From: an uncultured Paracoccaceae bacterium
Lineage (GTDB): Bacteria > Pseudomonadota > Alphaproteobacteria > Rhodobacterales > Rhodobacteraceae
Reading direction: 5' to 3'
Length of the DNA: 44,909 nt
NCBI GenBank assembly: GCA_913062865.1
Contig: CAJXWO010000020.1
Coordinates: 1 to 44,909, forward strand
This document shows, piece by piece, positions 36,891 to 44,909 of the stretch. A program made the position numbers and the translations under genes. Within the stretch, counting starts at the first letter, position 1. Every line of letters begins with the position of its first letter. The notes beneath the pieces are model-generated. The model was given only the letters and a program-made list of their open reading frames with translations, was not told where the DNA came from and did no database searches.

Positions 36891-37727
36891 TCAGGCCAGG
36901 AGGTCGGGCAGACTTGCCCGCAGTTTGGCCCAGCCGCCGGGGCGCCAGCCAAGCGCGCGGAGCTTTGTGCAGTCGAGCGCGCTCACGGGTGCGTCGCTCT
37001 GGGGCGGAGGCGGGTGCGGACAGGCGGTGAGGCGCTGGACTTCGGTGAGTAAGTCGTGGCGGTCGAGAGTGATGTCCGAGGCATGGACCGCGCCCGCGAG
37101 GCCATGGGTCAGGCAGAGCCGGACGGCGGTTGCCAGGTCCTGGCCGTGCAGTTCCGTGCCGCGGCGGGGAGCGATGGGGCGGCCCGAGAGGTAGTCGGCG
37201 AAGAGCCCGGCCCATTTGTGGGCTTTTTCGCCGGGCGCGGGGCCGTAGATGCCGGTGGCGCGCAGGGCCGTGCCGGTGAGGGGCAGGGCGGCCAGATGCG
37301 TCTCGGCCCCGGCCTTGATCTCTCCATAGAGCGTGTCTGGGGACGGTGGCATGTCTTCGGTGAGCGTGGTGCCGGGCGGGTGGCCGGACAGGACCGCGCG
37401 GGAGGACAGGAAGACGATCCGGGAGAGGCCTGCGGTGGCGGCCGTGTCGAAAAGCCGGCGGGTGCCGTCGAGATTGCGGGCGGTGAAGCCTGCGGGATCG
37501 TCGCCCTCTCCGCCCCGGTAGCGGCCGGGGACGTGGTCGAAGGCGCAATGGATGAGCGCGTCATGGCCCGACAGGTCCGGGACGGGCGTGTCGAGCGACC
37601 AGGGCAGATGGGCGCAGGCCGAGTGAGCGGTGCGCCCCAGAAGGGTCACGCGGTCGCCCGCCGCCAACGCCTCGGCCAGGAGGAACTGGCCGACAAGGCC
37701 GGTGCCGCCGGTCAGGACGAGGCGCAT
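36891..37727 (-). CDS. sqdC: NAD(P)-dependent epimerase/reductase, SqdC of sulfolipid synthesis
   Basis: A 278-residue extended-SDR-like protein: Rossmann motif MRLVLTGGTGLVGQFLLAEA, IVFLSSRAVLSG and the YxxxK segment LYGEIKAGAE. In Rhodobacter sphaeroides sqdC follows sqdB and sqdD and is needed for normal sulfoquinovosyldiacylglycerol formation; its mutant accumulates a sulfoquinovosyl-dihydroxyacetone. Naming here rests on that conserved gene order and on being a reductase-like protein. It overlaps sqdD by 16 nt, so the two are translationally coupled. The ATG at 37727 fits the Rossmann start. Confidence 0.8.
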   Translation of the reverse strand: MRLVLTGGTGLVGQFLLAEALAAGDRVTLLGRTAHSACAHLPWSLDTPVPDLSGHDALIHCAFDHVPGRYRGGEGDDPAGFTARNLDGTRRLFDTAATAGLSRIVFLSSRAVLSGHPPGTTLTEDMPPSPDTLYGEIKAGAETHLAALPLTGTALRATGIYGPAPGEKAHKWAGLFADYLSGRPIAPRRGTELHGQDLATAVRLCLTHGLAGAVHASDITLDRHDLLTEVQRLTACPHPPPPQSDAPVSALDCTKLRALGWRPGGWAKLRASLPDLLA

Positions 37728-38560
37728 GGGGCGGTCTGGGCCGTGAGGTCGGGCGGCGCAGTGCCGTCGAGATACTGTTCCCAAAGGGCGATCAGCGGCT
37801 GCAGGCGGTCTGCCTTTGCATGGTCCGTCTGCCAGGGCTTTTCATATTGGTAGTGCAGCACGCGGATCGTGTCCCAGTTCCAGAGCCCGGGCAGGTTGAA
37901 CCAGACATATTGCAGCATGTTGTACGTGACCGGCAGGCCGTGCCAGTCGGGGAACCAGGTTTCCAGAAAGGTCTGGTCGGTGCGGCGCCAGAACGCCTCT
38001 GGCTGGTCCAGACGCGCCAGCATCGCCTCGTAGGTCGCAAGATCGGGCCGGGCGGTGAAGACGCCGGAATTGAGCCGGTGAAAGTCGGCAAGGCTCTCGT
38101 AGACATTGGGCGCGGCGCAGAACTCGGGGTAGTGAAACAGCTTGTCGATTGTGCGCAGCACCAGCGCGTCGGCGTCGATGAAGACCACAGCGCGGTAGTC
38201 GGTCAGTTGCCAGAGCCGCAGCTTGGCGAAATTGTCCAAAGGCGTGTGGAAGGCGGGTTTGCCCCCCTTGGTGAACGGGGCTGCGGCATGGAGCGTGTCG
38301 CGGGCGTGGCGGGCGTTGAAAGCCTGCGATGTGGGCAGCAGATCCACCTCGATCAGCCGGGCGCCGAGATCGGAGAGCGGTGCCAGCGCCGCGCCGTCGA
38401 CGCCGCCGGTGTGCAGCACCACGCGGTCGGCGGTGCTGCCGGTCCAGGCGATGGAGCGCAGGAGCGCCTGCGCCCCCAGCGCGTAATCGGCGTTGGTGAC
38501 GAGGGTCGCGAAAGCCCGGTCCGACCGCGCGGGGCGGTCGGGGCGAAGGCCGGAGTCCAT
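37712..38560 (-). CDS. sqdD: Glycogenin-like GT8 glycosyltransferase, SqdD
   Basis: A 282-residue family-8 glycosyltransferase with the nucleotide/metal motif FIDADALV (DAD), an N-terminal FATLVTNADYALGAQALLRS segment and the LNSGVF motif. R. sphaeroides SqdD, also glycogenin-like, is the enzyme that moves sulfoquinovose from UDP-sulfoquinovose to the lipid acceptor. It starts 2 nt after the sqdB stop and overlaps sqdC, as in the classical sqdBDC operon, which makes the assignment strong. It is cytoplasmic or membrane-peripheral. Confidence 0.85.
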   Translation of the reverse strand: MDSGLRPDRPARSDRAFATLVTNADYALGAQALLRSIAWTGSTADRVVLHTGGVDGAALAPLSDLGARLIEVDLLPTSQAFNARHARDTLHAAAPFTKGGKPAFHTPLDNFAKLRLWQLTDYRAVVFIDADALVLRTIDKLFHYPEFCAAPNVYESLADFHRLNSGVFTARPDLATYEAMLARLDQPEAFWRRTDQTFLETWFPDWHGLPVTYNMLQYVWFNLPGLWNWDTIRVLHYQYEKPWQTDHAKADRLQPLIALWEQYLDGTAPPDLTAQTAPCASS

Positions 38561-38562
38561 GT

Positions 38563-39783
38563 TCAGGAGACCGATTTCAGGCGCGTGCCCTCTGGGTCAT
38601 GCTCGACCCGCTGGGCGATGTCGCGGGTCCAGGCCGACACGGCGGCGACGCGGCTGCGGTCGATCCGGTGGGCGTATTTGCGGGCCACGTCCACGACCTC
38701 TTCCAAGAGCCCCTCGGCCAGGGTGGTGGGGTTCAGACCCAGCGCGAGGAACTGGTCGTTCTTCACGATCAGGTCGTTTTCGGCGGCTTCCTTGCGGGGG
38801 TTGGGCAGATACTTGACCTCGGCCCCGGTGAGACCCGCCACCAGCTCGGCCAGGTCGCGGACGCGGTGGGTTTCGGTCATCTGGTTGAAGATCCGCACCC
38901 GGTCGCCCGATTGCGGCGCATCGCCCAGCGCCAGCTCGATGCAGCGCACGGAATCCTGGATATGGATGAAGGCACGGGTCTGCCCGCCGGTGCCGTGGAC
39001 GGTCAGCGGATAGTCGATGGCGGCCTGGATGAGGAACCGGTTCAGCACCGTGCCGTAATCGCCGTCATAGTCGAAGCGGTTGATCAGCTGTTCGTGGCGG
39101 CGGGTTTGGTCGGTATGGGTGCCCCAGACGATGCCCTGGTGCAGGTCGGTGATCCGCAGCCCGTCGTTCTGGGCGTAGAACTGGAACAGGATCTGATCCA
39201 GCGACTTGGTCATGTGATAGACCGAGCCGGGCTTGGTCGGGTAGAGGATTTCCAGCCCCTTTTTCTCGCCCTCCAGATTGGTGATCTCGACATCGAGATA
39301 GCCCTCGGGGATGGCGGCGCCGACGCTGGAATAGCCGTAGACGCCCATGGTGCCCAGATGCACGAGATGCGCGTCGCAGCCGGAGTCGACCATGGCGGCC
39401 AAAAGGTTGTGGGTCGCGCCCACATTATTGTCGACGGTGTAGACCTTGTGGCGGTCGGTCTTCATCGAATAGGGCGCGGCGCGCTGTTCGGCGAAATGGA
39501 TGATCGCATCGGGGCGGTACTCAGTCAGCCATTGCTTGAGGCGTTCGTATTCGCGGGCAAGGTCCAACAGGTGGAACTGGATGTGTTCGCCGGTCAGCTG
39601 TGTCCAGATGCGGCAGCGTTCCTGGATCGAATCCATGGGCGTCAGCGACTGCACGCCCAGCTCCGTGTCGATCCAGCGGCGCGACAGGTTGTCGATGATA
39701 TGAACCTCGTGGCCCTGGTTCGACAGGTGCAGAGTGGTGGGCCAGCCGACGAAACCGTCGCCGCCCAGAACCGCGATACGCAT
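38563..39783 (-). CDS. sqdB: UDP-sulfoquinovose synthase
   Basis: A 406-residue extended SDR that makes UDP-sulfoquinovose from UDP-glucose and sulfite. It resembles plant SQD1 throughout: LGGDGFVGWPTTLHLS with the NAD-binding glycines, HIIDNLSRRWIDTELGVQSLTPM, IIHFAEQRAAPYSM, LVHLGTMGVYG (catalytic Thr), SVYHMTKSLDQ (Tyr/Lys pair) and NRFDYDGDYGTVLNRFLIQAA, GTGGQTRAFIHIQDSV. A perfect AAGGAGG precedes the ATG. It is the first gene of the sqdBDC operon for sulfoquinovosyldiacylglycerol, a sulfolipid that can replace phospholipid under phosphate limitation. The promoter must lie in the AT-rich 39840-39960 stretch. Confidence 0.93.
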   Translation of the reverse strand: MRIAVLGGDGFVGWPTTLHLSNQGHEVHIIDNLSRRWIDTELGVQSLTPMDSIQERCRIWTQLTGEHIQFHLLDLAREYERLKQWLTEYRPDAIIHFAEQRAAPYSMKTDRHKVYTVDNNVGATHNLLAAMVDSGCDAHLVHLGTMGVYGYSSVGAAIPEGYLDVEITNLEGEKKGLEILYPTKPGSVYHMTKSLDQILFQFYAQNDGLRITDLHQGIVWGTHTDQTRRHEQLINRFDYDGDYGTVLNRFLIQAAIDYPLTVHGTGGQTRAFIHIQDSVRCIELALGDAPQSGDRVRIFNQMTETHRVRDLAELVAGLTGAEVKYLPNPRKEAAENDLIVKNDQFLALGLNPTTLAEGLLEEVVDVARKYAHRIDRSRVAAVSAWTRDIAQRVEHDPEGTRLKSVS

Positions 39784-40316
39784 TGGAGCCTCCTTTCGAT
39801 CCTTGCCCGGATCAGCCGTGTTTCGGGGCGGCCTAGGCCGCGTGCTCGGGGATGTAAAATGAAGTTTTTGCAAAGATTGATACAGCGGTATCTTTGGAGA
39901 ATGGCAGAAAAACGCCTGAAAACAGAGGCAGAAAGGCGAATTGATACATAAAGCCTGTCTTTCTGGGCCGGTGCGAATCGGGGCGGGCCGGTCAAGTGGC
40001 GCGGGCGCTGCACGTCTGAAAGGGGGGCATGCGCCGCGTTCGGGCCACGATCCAGTGGTGCGCTTGGCGCTCACCAGTGCCCATATCCTGTGGGCAATTC
40101 CGCGAGGCACACAGCATTTATCCCCAAGGAATTGTAACCATCCCGGTCCGGAGCGCTTGTGCATCGCCTTGCGCGCGGGCAGGATAGGCCAACAGCCGAT
40201 CCGCGGCGCGGTTGAAAACAAGGGCACGCAGCCCCAGTTTAACCGTTCATGAAGGAGACGGGCAGCGCTGCCGCCAAGCGGGGCCGGACCGTCTTGCCAA
40301 GAACCAAGGATACATG
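39784..40316. other. 533-nt divergent promoter region between sqdB and lon
   Basis: No convincing gene is seen; frames here lack family features. The sqdB-proximal part (about 39850-39960) is distinctly AT-rich and likely holds the sqdBDC promoter, although no clean -35/-10 pair stands out. Nearer lon there is a short palindrome GGCAGCGCTGCC (40261-40272). A CTTGGCG followed by CCCATAT (about 40068-40087) vaguely resembles a heat-shock promoter, but the spacing is too short for confidence. Confidence 0.6.
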
Positions 40317-42722
40317 ATGCAAGAGCCTCTCAACACCTCCTACCCCGTCCTGCCGCTGCGCGACATCGTGGTGTTTCCGCACATGATCGTCCCCCTCTTC
40401 GTGGGGCGCGAGAAATCGGTCCGCGCGCTGGAAGAGGTGATGCAGGATGACAAGCAGATCCTGCTGTCCAGCCAGATCGACCCCGCCGTCGACGACCCCG
40501 AAGCCGACGGGATCTACCGCGCGGGCGTGCTGGCCAATGTGCTGCAACTGCTGAAACTGCCCGACGGCACCGTGAAGGTGCTGGTCGAGGGCGTGGCGCG
40601 GGTGCGGATCACGGATTTCGTCGAAAATGACGATTACTTCGAGGCGCAGGCCGAATACCTGACCGAGATGCCGGGCGACCAGGCCGCGGTGACGGCGCTC
40701 GTGCGCACCGTTGCGGACGAGTTCGCCCGCTATGCCAAGGTCAAAAAGAACATCCCCGAAGAGGCGCTGGCCGCCGTGTCCGAAACCACCGATGCCGCCA
40801 AGCTGGCCGACCTCGTGGCCGGGCACCTGGGTGTCGAGGTGGATCAGAAGCAGGAGCTTCTGGAAACGCTGGCGATCAGCGACCGGCTGGAAAAGGTCTA
40901 TGGGCTGATGCAGGGCGAAATGAGCGTTCTGCAGGTCGAGAAGAAGATCAAGACGCGCGTGAAGTCGCAGATGGAGCGCACCCAGCGTGAATATTACCTG
41001 AATGAGCAGATGAAGGCCATTCAGAAGGAGCTGGGTGACGGCGAGGACGGCGCGAACGAGATCGCCGAGCTGGAAGAGAAGATCGCCAACACCAAGCTGT
41101 CGAAAGAGGCCCGCGAAAAGGCCGATGCCGAGGTCAAGAAGCTCAAGAACATGAGCCCGATGTCGGCTGAGGCAACGGTTGTGCGCAACTATCTCGACTG
41201 GATGCTGTCCATCCCGTGGGGCACCAAGTCCCGCGTGAAAAAGGACCTGGGCCGCGCGCAGAAAGTGCTGGATGAAGACCACTACAGCCTTGAAAAGGTA
41301 AAGGAACGGATCGTCGAATACCTTGCCGTGCAGCAGCGGTCGAAAAAGCTGAAAGGCCCGATCATGTGCCTTGTCGGCCCGCCGGGCGTGGGCAAGACAT
41401 CGCTGGGCAAATCCGTGGCCAAGGCGACGGGGCGCGAGTTCATCCGCATTTCGCTGGGCGGCGTGCGCGACGAGTCCGAGATCCGCGGCCACCGCCGGAC
41501 CTATATTGGCTCCATGCCGGGCAAGATCATCCAGGCCCTGAAAAAGGCCAAGACGACAAACCCGCTGATCCTGCTCGACGAGATCGACAAGATGGGCCAG
41601 GATTTCCGCGGCGACCCGGCCTCGGCCATGCTTGAGGTGCTGGACCCGGAACAGAACGCGACCTTCGTCGACCACTATCTCGAGGTGGAATACGACCTGT
41701 CGAACGTGATGTTCCTCACCACGGCGAACTCCTACAACATGCCCGGGCCGCTTCTGGACCGGATGGAGATCATTCCGCTGGCGGGCTACACCGAGGACGA
41801 GAAGTCGGAAATCGCGCGGCGTCACCTGATCGGCAAGCAGATGAAGAACCACGGGCTGAAGCCCCGCGAGTTCGAGATCACCGACGAGGCGCTGACCGAG
41901 ATGGTGCGCACCTATACCCGCGAGGCGGGCGTGCGGAACCTCGAACGCGAGATCGCCAAGCTGGCCCGGAAAGCCGTGACCCAGATCGTCAAGAAAGAGG
42001 CCGAGAAGGTGGTCATCATGCCCGAGAACCTGGCGGATTACCTGGGCGTGAAGAAGTACCGTTATGGCCTGGCCGAGGACGAGCACCAGATCGGTGTCGT
42101 CACGGGGTTGGCCTACACGAGCGTCGGCGGCGACCTGTTGCAGATCGAGGCACTGCGCCTGCCCGGCAAGGGCCGGATGAAGACCACCGGCAAGCTGGGC
42201 GATGTGATGAAGGAATCGATCGACGCCGCGTCCTCGTTCGTACGCTCCATCGCGCCCGAAATCGGGGTGAAGCCGCCGAAGTTCGAGAAGATGGACATTC
42301 ACGTCCACGTCCCCGACGGTGCCACACCCAAGGACGGGCCGTCGGCCGGTCTGGCCATGGTGACCTCGATCGTGTCCGTGCTGACGGGCATCCCGGTGCG
42401 CAAGGATATCGCCATGACCGGCGAGGTCAGCCTGCGCGGCAACGCGATGCCCATCGGCGGGCTCAAGGAAAAGCTGCTGGCGGCCCTGCGCGGCGGGATC
42501 AAGACCGTCCTGATCCCGGACGAGAACGTCAAGGATCTGGCCGAGATCCCCGATAACGTGAAAGAGGGGCTCGAGATCGTGCCGGTGAGCCATGTCGATG
42601 ACGTGCTGAAACTGGCGCTGATCGAGATGCCCGAGCCCATCGAATGGGATGAAACCGCCGAAGAGGCCGCCGCGGCGGCGCAACTGGCGGCAGGCGAGGG
42701 GAGCGGTGCCACCGCGCACTGA
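40317..42722 (+). CDS. lon: Endopeptidase La (Lon protease)
   Basis: An 801-residue ATP-dependent serine protease that degrades misfolded and regulatory proteins. It has an N-terminal LON substrate domain (from [23 protein letters not shown]), an AAA+ module with Walker [14 protein letters not shown] and Walker [12 protein letters not shown], and a protease domain with catalytic Ser676 in DGPSAGLAM and its lysine partner further on. The ATG at 40317 is chosen because AAGGA (40306-40310) is 6 nt upstream; another ATG directly before it (40314) is too close. The product is full-length. It is followed by a terminator and, in the usual rhodobacteral order, by an HU gene and tRNA-Val. Confidence 0.96.
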   Translation: MQEPLNTSYPVLPLRDIVVFPHMIVPLFVGREKSVRALEEVMQDDKQILLSSQIDPAVDDPEADGIYRAGVLANVLQLLKLPDGTVKVLVEGVARVRITDFVENDDYFEAQAEYLTEMPGDQAAVTALVRTVADEFARYAKVKKNIPEEALAAVSETTDAAKLADLVAGHLGVEVDQKQELLETLAISDRLEKVYGLMQGEMSVLQVEKKIKTRVKSQMERTQREYYLNEQMKAIQKELGDGEDGANEIAELEEKIANTKLSKEAREKADAEVKKLKNMSPMSAEATVVRNYLDWMLSIPWGTKSRVKKDLGRAQKVLDEDHYSLEKVKERIVEYLAVQQRSKKLKGPIMCLVGPPGVGKTSLGKSVAKATGREFIRISLGGVRDESEIRGHRRTYIGSMPGKIIQALKKAKTTNPLILLDEIDKMGQDFRGDPASAMLEVLDPEQNATFVDHYLEVEYDLSNVMFLTTANSYNMPGPLLDRMEIIPLAGYTEDEKSEIARRHLIGKQMKNHGLKPREFEITDEALTEMVRTYTREAGVRNLEREIAKLARKAVTQIVKKEAEKVVIMPENLADYLGVKKYRYGLAEDEHQIGVVTGLAYTSVGGDLLQIEALRLPGKGRMKTTGKLGDVMKESIDAASSFVRSIAPEIGVKPPKFEKMDIHVHVPDGATPKDGPSAGLAMVTSIVSVLTGIPVRKDIAMTGEVSLRGNAMPIGGLKEKLLAALRGGIKTVLIPDENVKDLAEIPDNVKEGLEIVPVSHVDDVLKLALIEMPEPIEWDETAEEAAAAAQLAAGEGSGATAH

Positions 42723-42760
42723 TCCTGGTCTTACCGCACCTTTAAGACGGCACATTGAAA

Positions 42761-42794
42761 AAAGGGCGTCCCATTCGGGGCGCCCTTTGATTTT
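42761..42794 (+). terminator. Intrinsic terminator of lon
   Basis: AAAGGGCG (42761-42768) pairs with CGCCCTTT (42781-42788), and the stem continues inward with three more G-C pairs. It is followed by GATTTT. The stem starts with an A-run, so it could work for both strands. Confidence 0.85.
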
Positions 42795-42852
42795 GGCGAA
42801 AGCTTCAGGCGATTGGGACGTCCCGGCCGCGATCCGCGGCGGCGCGCGCCGT

Positions 42853-43047
42853 TCAGTTCGATAGCGCCGCCAGGAACACGATCAGCGCGCTCATGGTGAC
42901 GAAAGCCGCCCCGCTCGACGACGACGCGGTGGTCTCTTCGACGATCACCACCTCGGGTGTGACGATCGGATCGTCGAGGCCCCCGGCAAGGCCGGAACCG
43001 GCGGTGAGGGTCAGGGCGGTCGCTGCTGCGATTACGGTCTTTTTCAT
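42853..43047 (-). CDS. Small secreted/membrane peptide of unknown function
   Basis: A 64-residue protein with a signal peptide (MKKTVIAAATALTLTAGSGLAGG), a short linker DDPIVTPEVVIVEE, a serine-rich stretch and a C-terminal hydrophobic helix (FVTMSALIVFLAALSN). AAGGGGA lies upstream of the ATG at 43047. Similar tiny proteins with an AGGL(x)DP(x)xxPEVV motif recur in Rhodobacteraceae, from memory; their role is unknown. The gene is convergent with lon and divergent from the HU-like gene. Confidence 0.75.
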   Translation of the reverse strand: MKKTVIAAATALTLTAGSGLAGGLDDPIVTPEVVIVEETTASSSSGAAFVTMSALIVFLAALSN

Positions 43048-43173
43048 CTGTTGATCCCCTTGGTTGCTTTGGCGCCGATATTGGAAAGCGGCGGGCCGCA
43101 GGTCAACCGACGGCTGGATTTGTTGCGATTTACCCGTTAGGTTGTTGCAAAAATCCAAACAACGAGGGCAGAC

Positions 43174-43773
43174 ATGGCCAAGGCCACGACGAGCAAGACA
43201 CGCACTACCCGCACGGGCACGAAGACCGGCACGACGCGGACACGCAGCAGCACTTCGACACGCGGCAGCAAGTCGGCCGAAGCATAATCCACTTCGCCCA
43301 AGACGACGCCCCGGAAAACCCTGGCGGCCAAGCCCGCCGCATCCGAACCGGCCACGCCAAAGGCGACCCCGGCCACGGCGGCCGCGCGCGGCCGTGGTGG
43401 CGATGCCGCCGTGGCATCGGCCGTCAGCGCCGCGCCAAGCCCCACAGTGGTGACCGAGGTCAAACCGGTGGTGCAGGGCCGCGAGGTGAAAAAGAAAGAG
43501 CTGATCGACATGGTCGTGTCCCGGTCCGGCATCAAGAAAAAGGATGCCAAACCCGTGGTTGAAGCGATGATGGCCGTTCTCGGCGACGCATTGGCCGAGG
43601 GGCGTATGCTGAACCTTCAGCCGCTGGGAAAGATAAAGGTCAATCGCACCAAGGAGATGTCGGGCAGCCGGGTCCTGCGGTGTCAGATCCGCCAGAACCA
43701 CAGCGGCCCGCAGGGCGGTGACGATGATGACGACAAAGCGGTCAACGACCCCCTTGCAGACGCTGCGGAGTGA
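43174..43773 (+). pseudogene. HU-family DNA-binding protein interrupted by an in-frame TAA
   Basis: From an ATG at 43174 with GAGGG upstream, the frame reads a Lys/Thr/Arg/Ser-rich tail (MAKATTSKTRTTRTGTKTG...), meets TAA at codon 38 (43285-43287), and then continues in the same frame through an Ala/Pro/Lys-rich linker into an HU domain (KKKELIDMVVSRSGIKKKDAKPVVEAMM...NLQPLGKIKV). Without the stop it would be a 199-residue HU-like protein with a basic tail. A GTG at 43411 could start a 120-residue HU-only product but has no clear ribosome-binding site. Sequencing error, a recent nonsense mutation, readthrough or reinitiation are all possible. It lies in the conserved spot between lon and tRNA-Val. 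Confidence 0.75.
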
Positions 43774-43792
43774 CGCTAAGACCACGGCTCAG

Positions 43793-43867
43793 GGGTGATT
43801 AGCTCAGTGGTAGAGCGCTTCGTTCACATCGAAGATGTCAGGAGTTCGAATCTCTTATCACCCACCA
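43793..43867 (+). tRNA. tRNA-Val (anticodon CAC)
   Basis: A complete cloverleaf: acceptor GGGTGAT with ATCACCC, D arm GCTC/GAGC, anticodon stem CTTCG/CGAAG with loop TTCACAT (anticodon CAC, 43825-43827), T arm with TTCGAAT, then A and an encoded CCA. It reads valine GUG codons. Confidence 0.95.
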
Positions 43868-44046
43868 GATTTCGAAGGGGCGTGCGCCAGATCGGCGGAC
43901 GCACCTTTTCGCTGTTGCCCCCTCGTGCCGCCCCGGGATCGCAAGGCGGACCGCCGGCGCCTGGTGACTTGGCAGACATGAGTGGCTGACCGACACGTTC
44001 AGGGGCTTGCGCGCGCTGCGGGCTTTGTCTATCTCATCGCCCGGTC

Positions 44047-44122
<76 letters not shown>

Positions 44123-44173
44123 CGCGCTTCCCTCCCCAATCCTCAGTCTGATTGATGCAAAGGGCGTGCGCGA

Positions 44174-44515
44174 TCATTTTGCACTGTAAAGCAGGGCTGT
44201 AATGCGGTCGCGGATATTGCCCGCGTCACCAGTATCCCCAATCCGATGCACATGGATGAAATACAGCTGATTGTTGTAACATTTCATGGTCACAAAAATA
44301 TTGCCGTTGATTTGATACCACAAATATTCCGCGCCATCGCCGCCCGAAAAATCGACCCAAGAAGCGACTTGGTTCACGGCCCGCTCAGATGCGGTGACGC
44401 AGGCATAATTGCTGCTAAAGCTGCGTTCATCCACGGCAAAAGCCACCTCGTCTGCGCGGGCAATAGTGGCAAGGCCGCATAGGGCAAGAGCGGCAAGAAT
44501 TGTTTTAAGGGTCAT
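44174..44515 (-). CDS. Small exported protein of unknown function in AT-rich segment
   Basis: A 113-residue protein with a signal peptide (MTLKTILAALALCGLATIARA) and a mature part containing two cysteines (YACVTASERAV and MKCYNNQLYFIHVHR), which could form one disulfide. I recognise no family. The ribosome-binding site is weak; an ATG nine codons further upstream is possible but would put polar residues before the signal peptide. Base composition here (about 40-52% G+C in sampled lines) is far below that of the core genes (about 63% in a lon line), suggesting foreign origin. Confidence 0.6.
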   Translation of the reverse strand: MTLKTILAALALCGLATIARADEVAFAVDERSFSSNYACVTASERAVNQVASWVDFSGGDGAEYLWYQINGNIFVTMKCYNNQLYFIHVHRIGDTGDAGNIRDRITALLYSAK

Positions 44516-44583
44516 TGGGCACTCATCGTATTCATCGGTCATATGAATTGGCCGCACAAGCATCACTGTGCGGCCAAATTTGA

Positions 44584-44802
44584 TCAGAAAGTTTCGATTT
44601 CCAAACGGGCGTTGCAATAGGCCCCATCATAGGTACCAACCCAAATATCAATCGGCCCGTCTTGCGGGTTGGTTAGGATGATACGGGGGTCAAGATTTCC
44701 GTTATCGTCATCATCATAATACCAAGTTGCCGATGCGGTATTGATCAAAAGGGCCGCGTCACATTCGCTGACCACGCGAATATGCAACTCGTAAGCCGCC
44801 AT
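44584..44802 (-). pseudogene. C-terminal fragment of a secreted beta-sandwich domain
   Basis: 72 residues ending in a stop: LHIRVVSECDAALLINT, WYYDDDDNGNLDPRIILTNPQDGPIDIWVGTYDG. By eye this matches the C-terminal repeat domain found in some secreted peptidases and surface proteins (pattern: DxxLLIN...W.cDDD...NP.I.f.nPqsG.YDIWVGTY). There is no signal peptide or ribosome-binding site at the ATG, and the frame is open a little further upstream without a start, so this is more likely a broken gene end than a complete gene. It lies in the AT-rich segment. Confidence 0.5.
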
Positions 44803-44909
44803 GCCCGAGACGTTGAATCGGAAATCTGGTCGATCTGGTCCACGAAGAAATCCCAGGCGCTGCGCTGCGCCTCGACGTAATCATGGACGACGCCAAGAGC
44901 ATATTCCTT
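44745..44909 (-). pseudogene. Partial coding frame running off the window end
   Basis: A second minus-strand frame enters from beyond the window edge and reads EYALGVVHDYVEAQRSAWDFF, then VDQIDQISDS, before losing plausible character near 44815 and stopping at 44745. The 44820-44909 stretch has normal high G+C, unlike the adjacent segment. HDYVEAQRSAWDFFVDQID loosely recalls the maltokinase part of trehalose-synthase fusions, but this is a weak guess. It looks like the 5' remainder of a gene cut by the AT-rich segment. Confidence 0.3.

Noticed and set aside
40068..40087. Possible heat-shock (sigma-32-like) promoter of lon, CTTGGCG followed by CCCATAT
   Set aside because: The spacer is shorter than the usual RpoH spacing and the -35 match is partial; not enough to call.
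39642..40252. Small frames in the sqdB-lon gap
   Set aside because: No ribosome-binding site with plausible start, no domain, and partial overlap with sqdB antisense.
40239..42755. Open frame of 838 codons antisense to lon
   Set aside because: Same GC-driven artefact; lon is unambiguous on the other strand.

Overview
The window is a GC-rich chromosomal segment of an alphaproteobacterium, most likely a marine Rhodobacteraceae (Roseobacter-type) species. The evidence is the sqdB-sqdD-sqdC sulfolipid operon known from Rhodobacter, an alphaproteobacterial GTTC-N7-GTTC SOS box before uvrA, a bactofilin/M23 pair, and the lon - HU - tRNA-Val order. Almost everything is ordinary, densely packed core genome. 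No rRNA, CRISPR array, prophage or insertion sequence was seen.

Layout. 124-2885: AlkA-type glycosylase, an alpha/beta hydrolase, an array of four hairpins, an RluE-like pseudouridine synthase and an HNH nuclease. 2982-6326 (minus): bactofilin and M23 peptidase, a DUF455 ferritin-like protein and a Bcp peroxiredoxin. 6414-12803 (plus): AsmA/YhdP-like envelope protein, queA, an MFS transporter and a DUF924 protein. 12840-16165: lipoprotein, serine hydrolase, lpd and duplicated intergenic repeats. 16166-19100 (minus): a secreted VWA protein with six tandem repeats of about 86 residues, and a rhodanese. 19305-22175: uvrA under an SOS box. 22387-27055 (minus): DUF2892 protein, a valine-degradation set (acyl-CoA dehydrogenase, 3-hydroxyisobutyryl-CoA hydrolase, mmsB) and fpr. 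27317-31538: Lrp-type regulator, P450, HD hydrolase, tpiA and a 2-oxoglutarate oxygenase. 31792-35546 (minus): IscA-type carrier, a DUF3307 membrane protein with a SatD-like protein, a DUF59 Fe-S factor and a RimB-RimK fusion. 35614-39783: tgt and the sulfolipid operon. 40317-44122: lon, a small membrane peptide gene, an HU-like gene interrupted by a stop codon, and two tRNA-Val genes. 44123-44820 is clearly AT-richer and holds a small secreted protein and a domain fragment, probably foreign DNA next to a tRNA gene.

Functional groups are queuosine synthesis (queA, tgt), DNA repair (alkA, uvrA), valine catabolism, Fe-S assembly (IscA-type, DUF59), sulfolipid synthesis (sqdB, sqdD, sqdC) and protein quality control (lon).

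The best candidate for an undescribed system is the pair at 32208-33597. Its SatD-like protein keeps several class III nucleotidyl-cyclase-like motifs and ends in a helix-turn-helix. Its partner is a polytopic DUF3307 membrane protein. Three copies of an 18-bp interrupted palindrome, a plausible autoregulatory operator, lie before and between the two genes. Other notable items are a 20-nt element (GTATTT-N5-AAGANGAAG) present five times, mostly just after genes, and the in-frame TAA in the HU-like gene.
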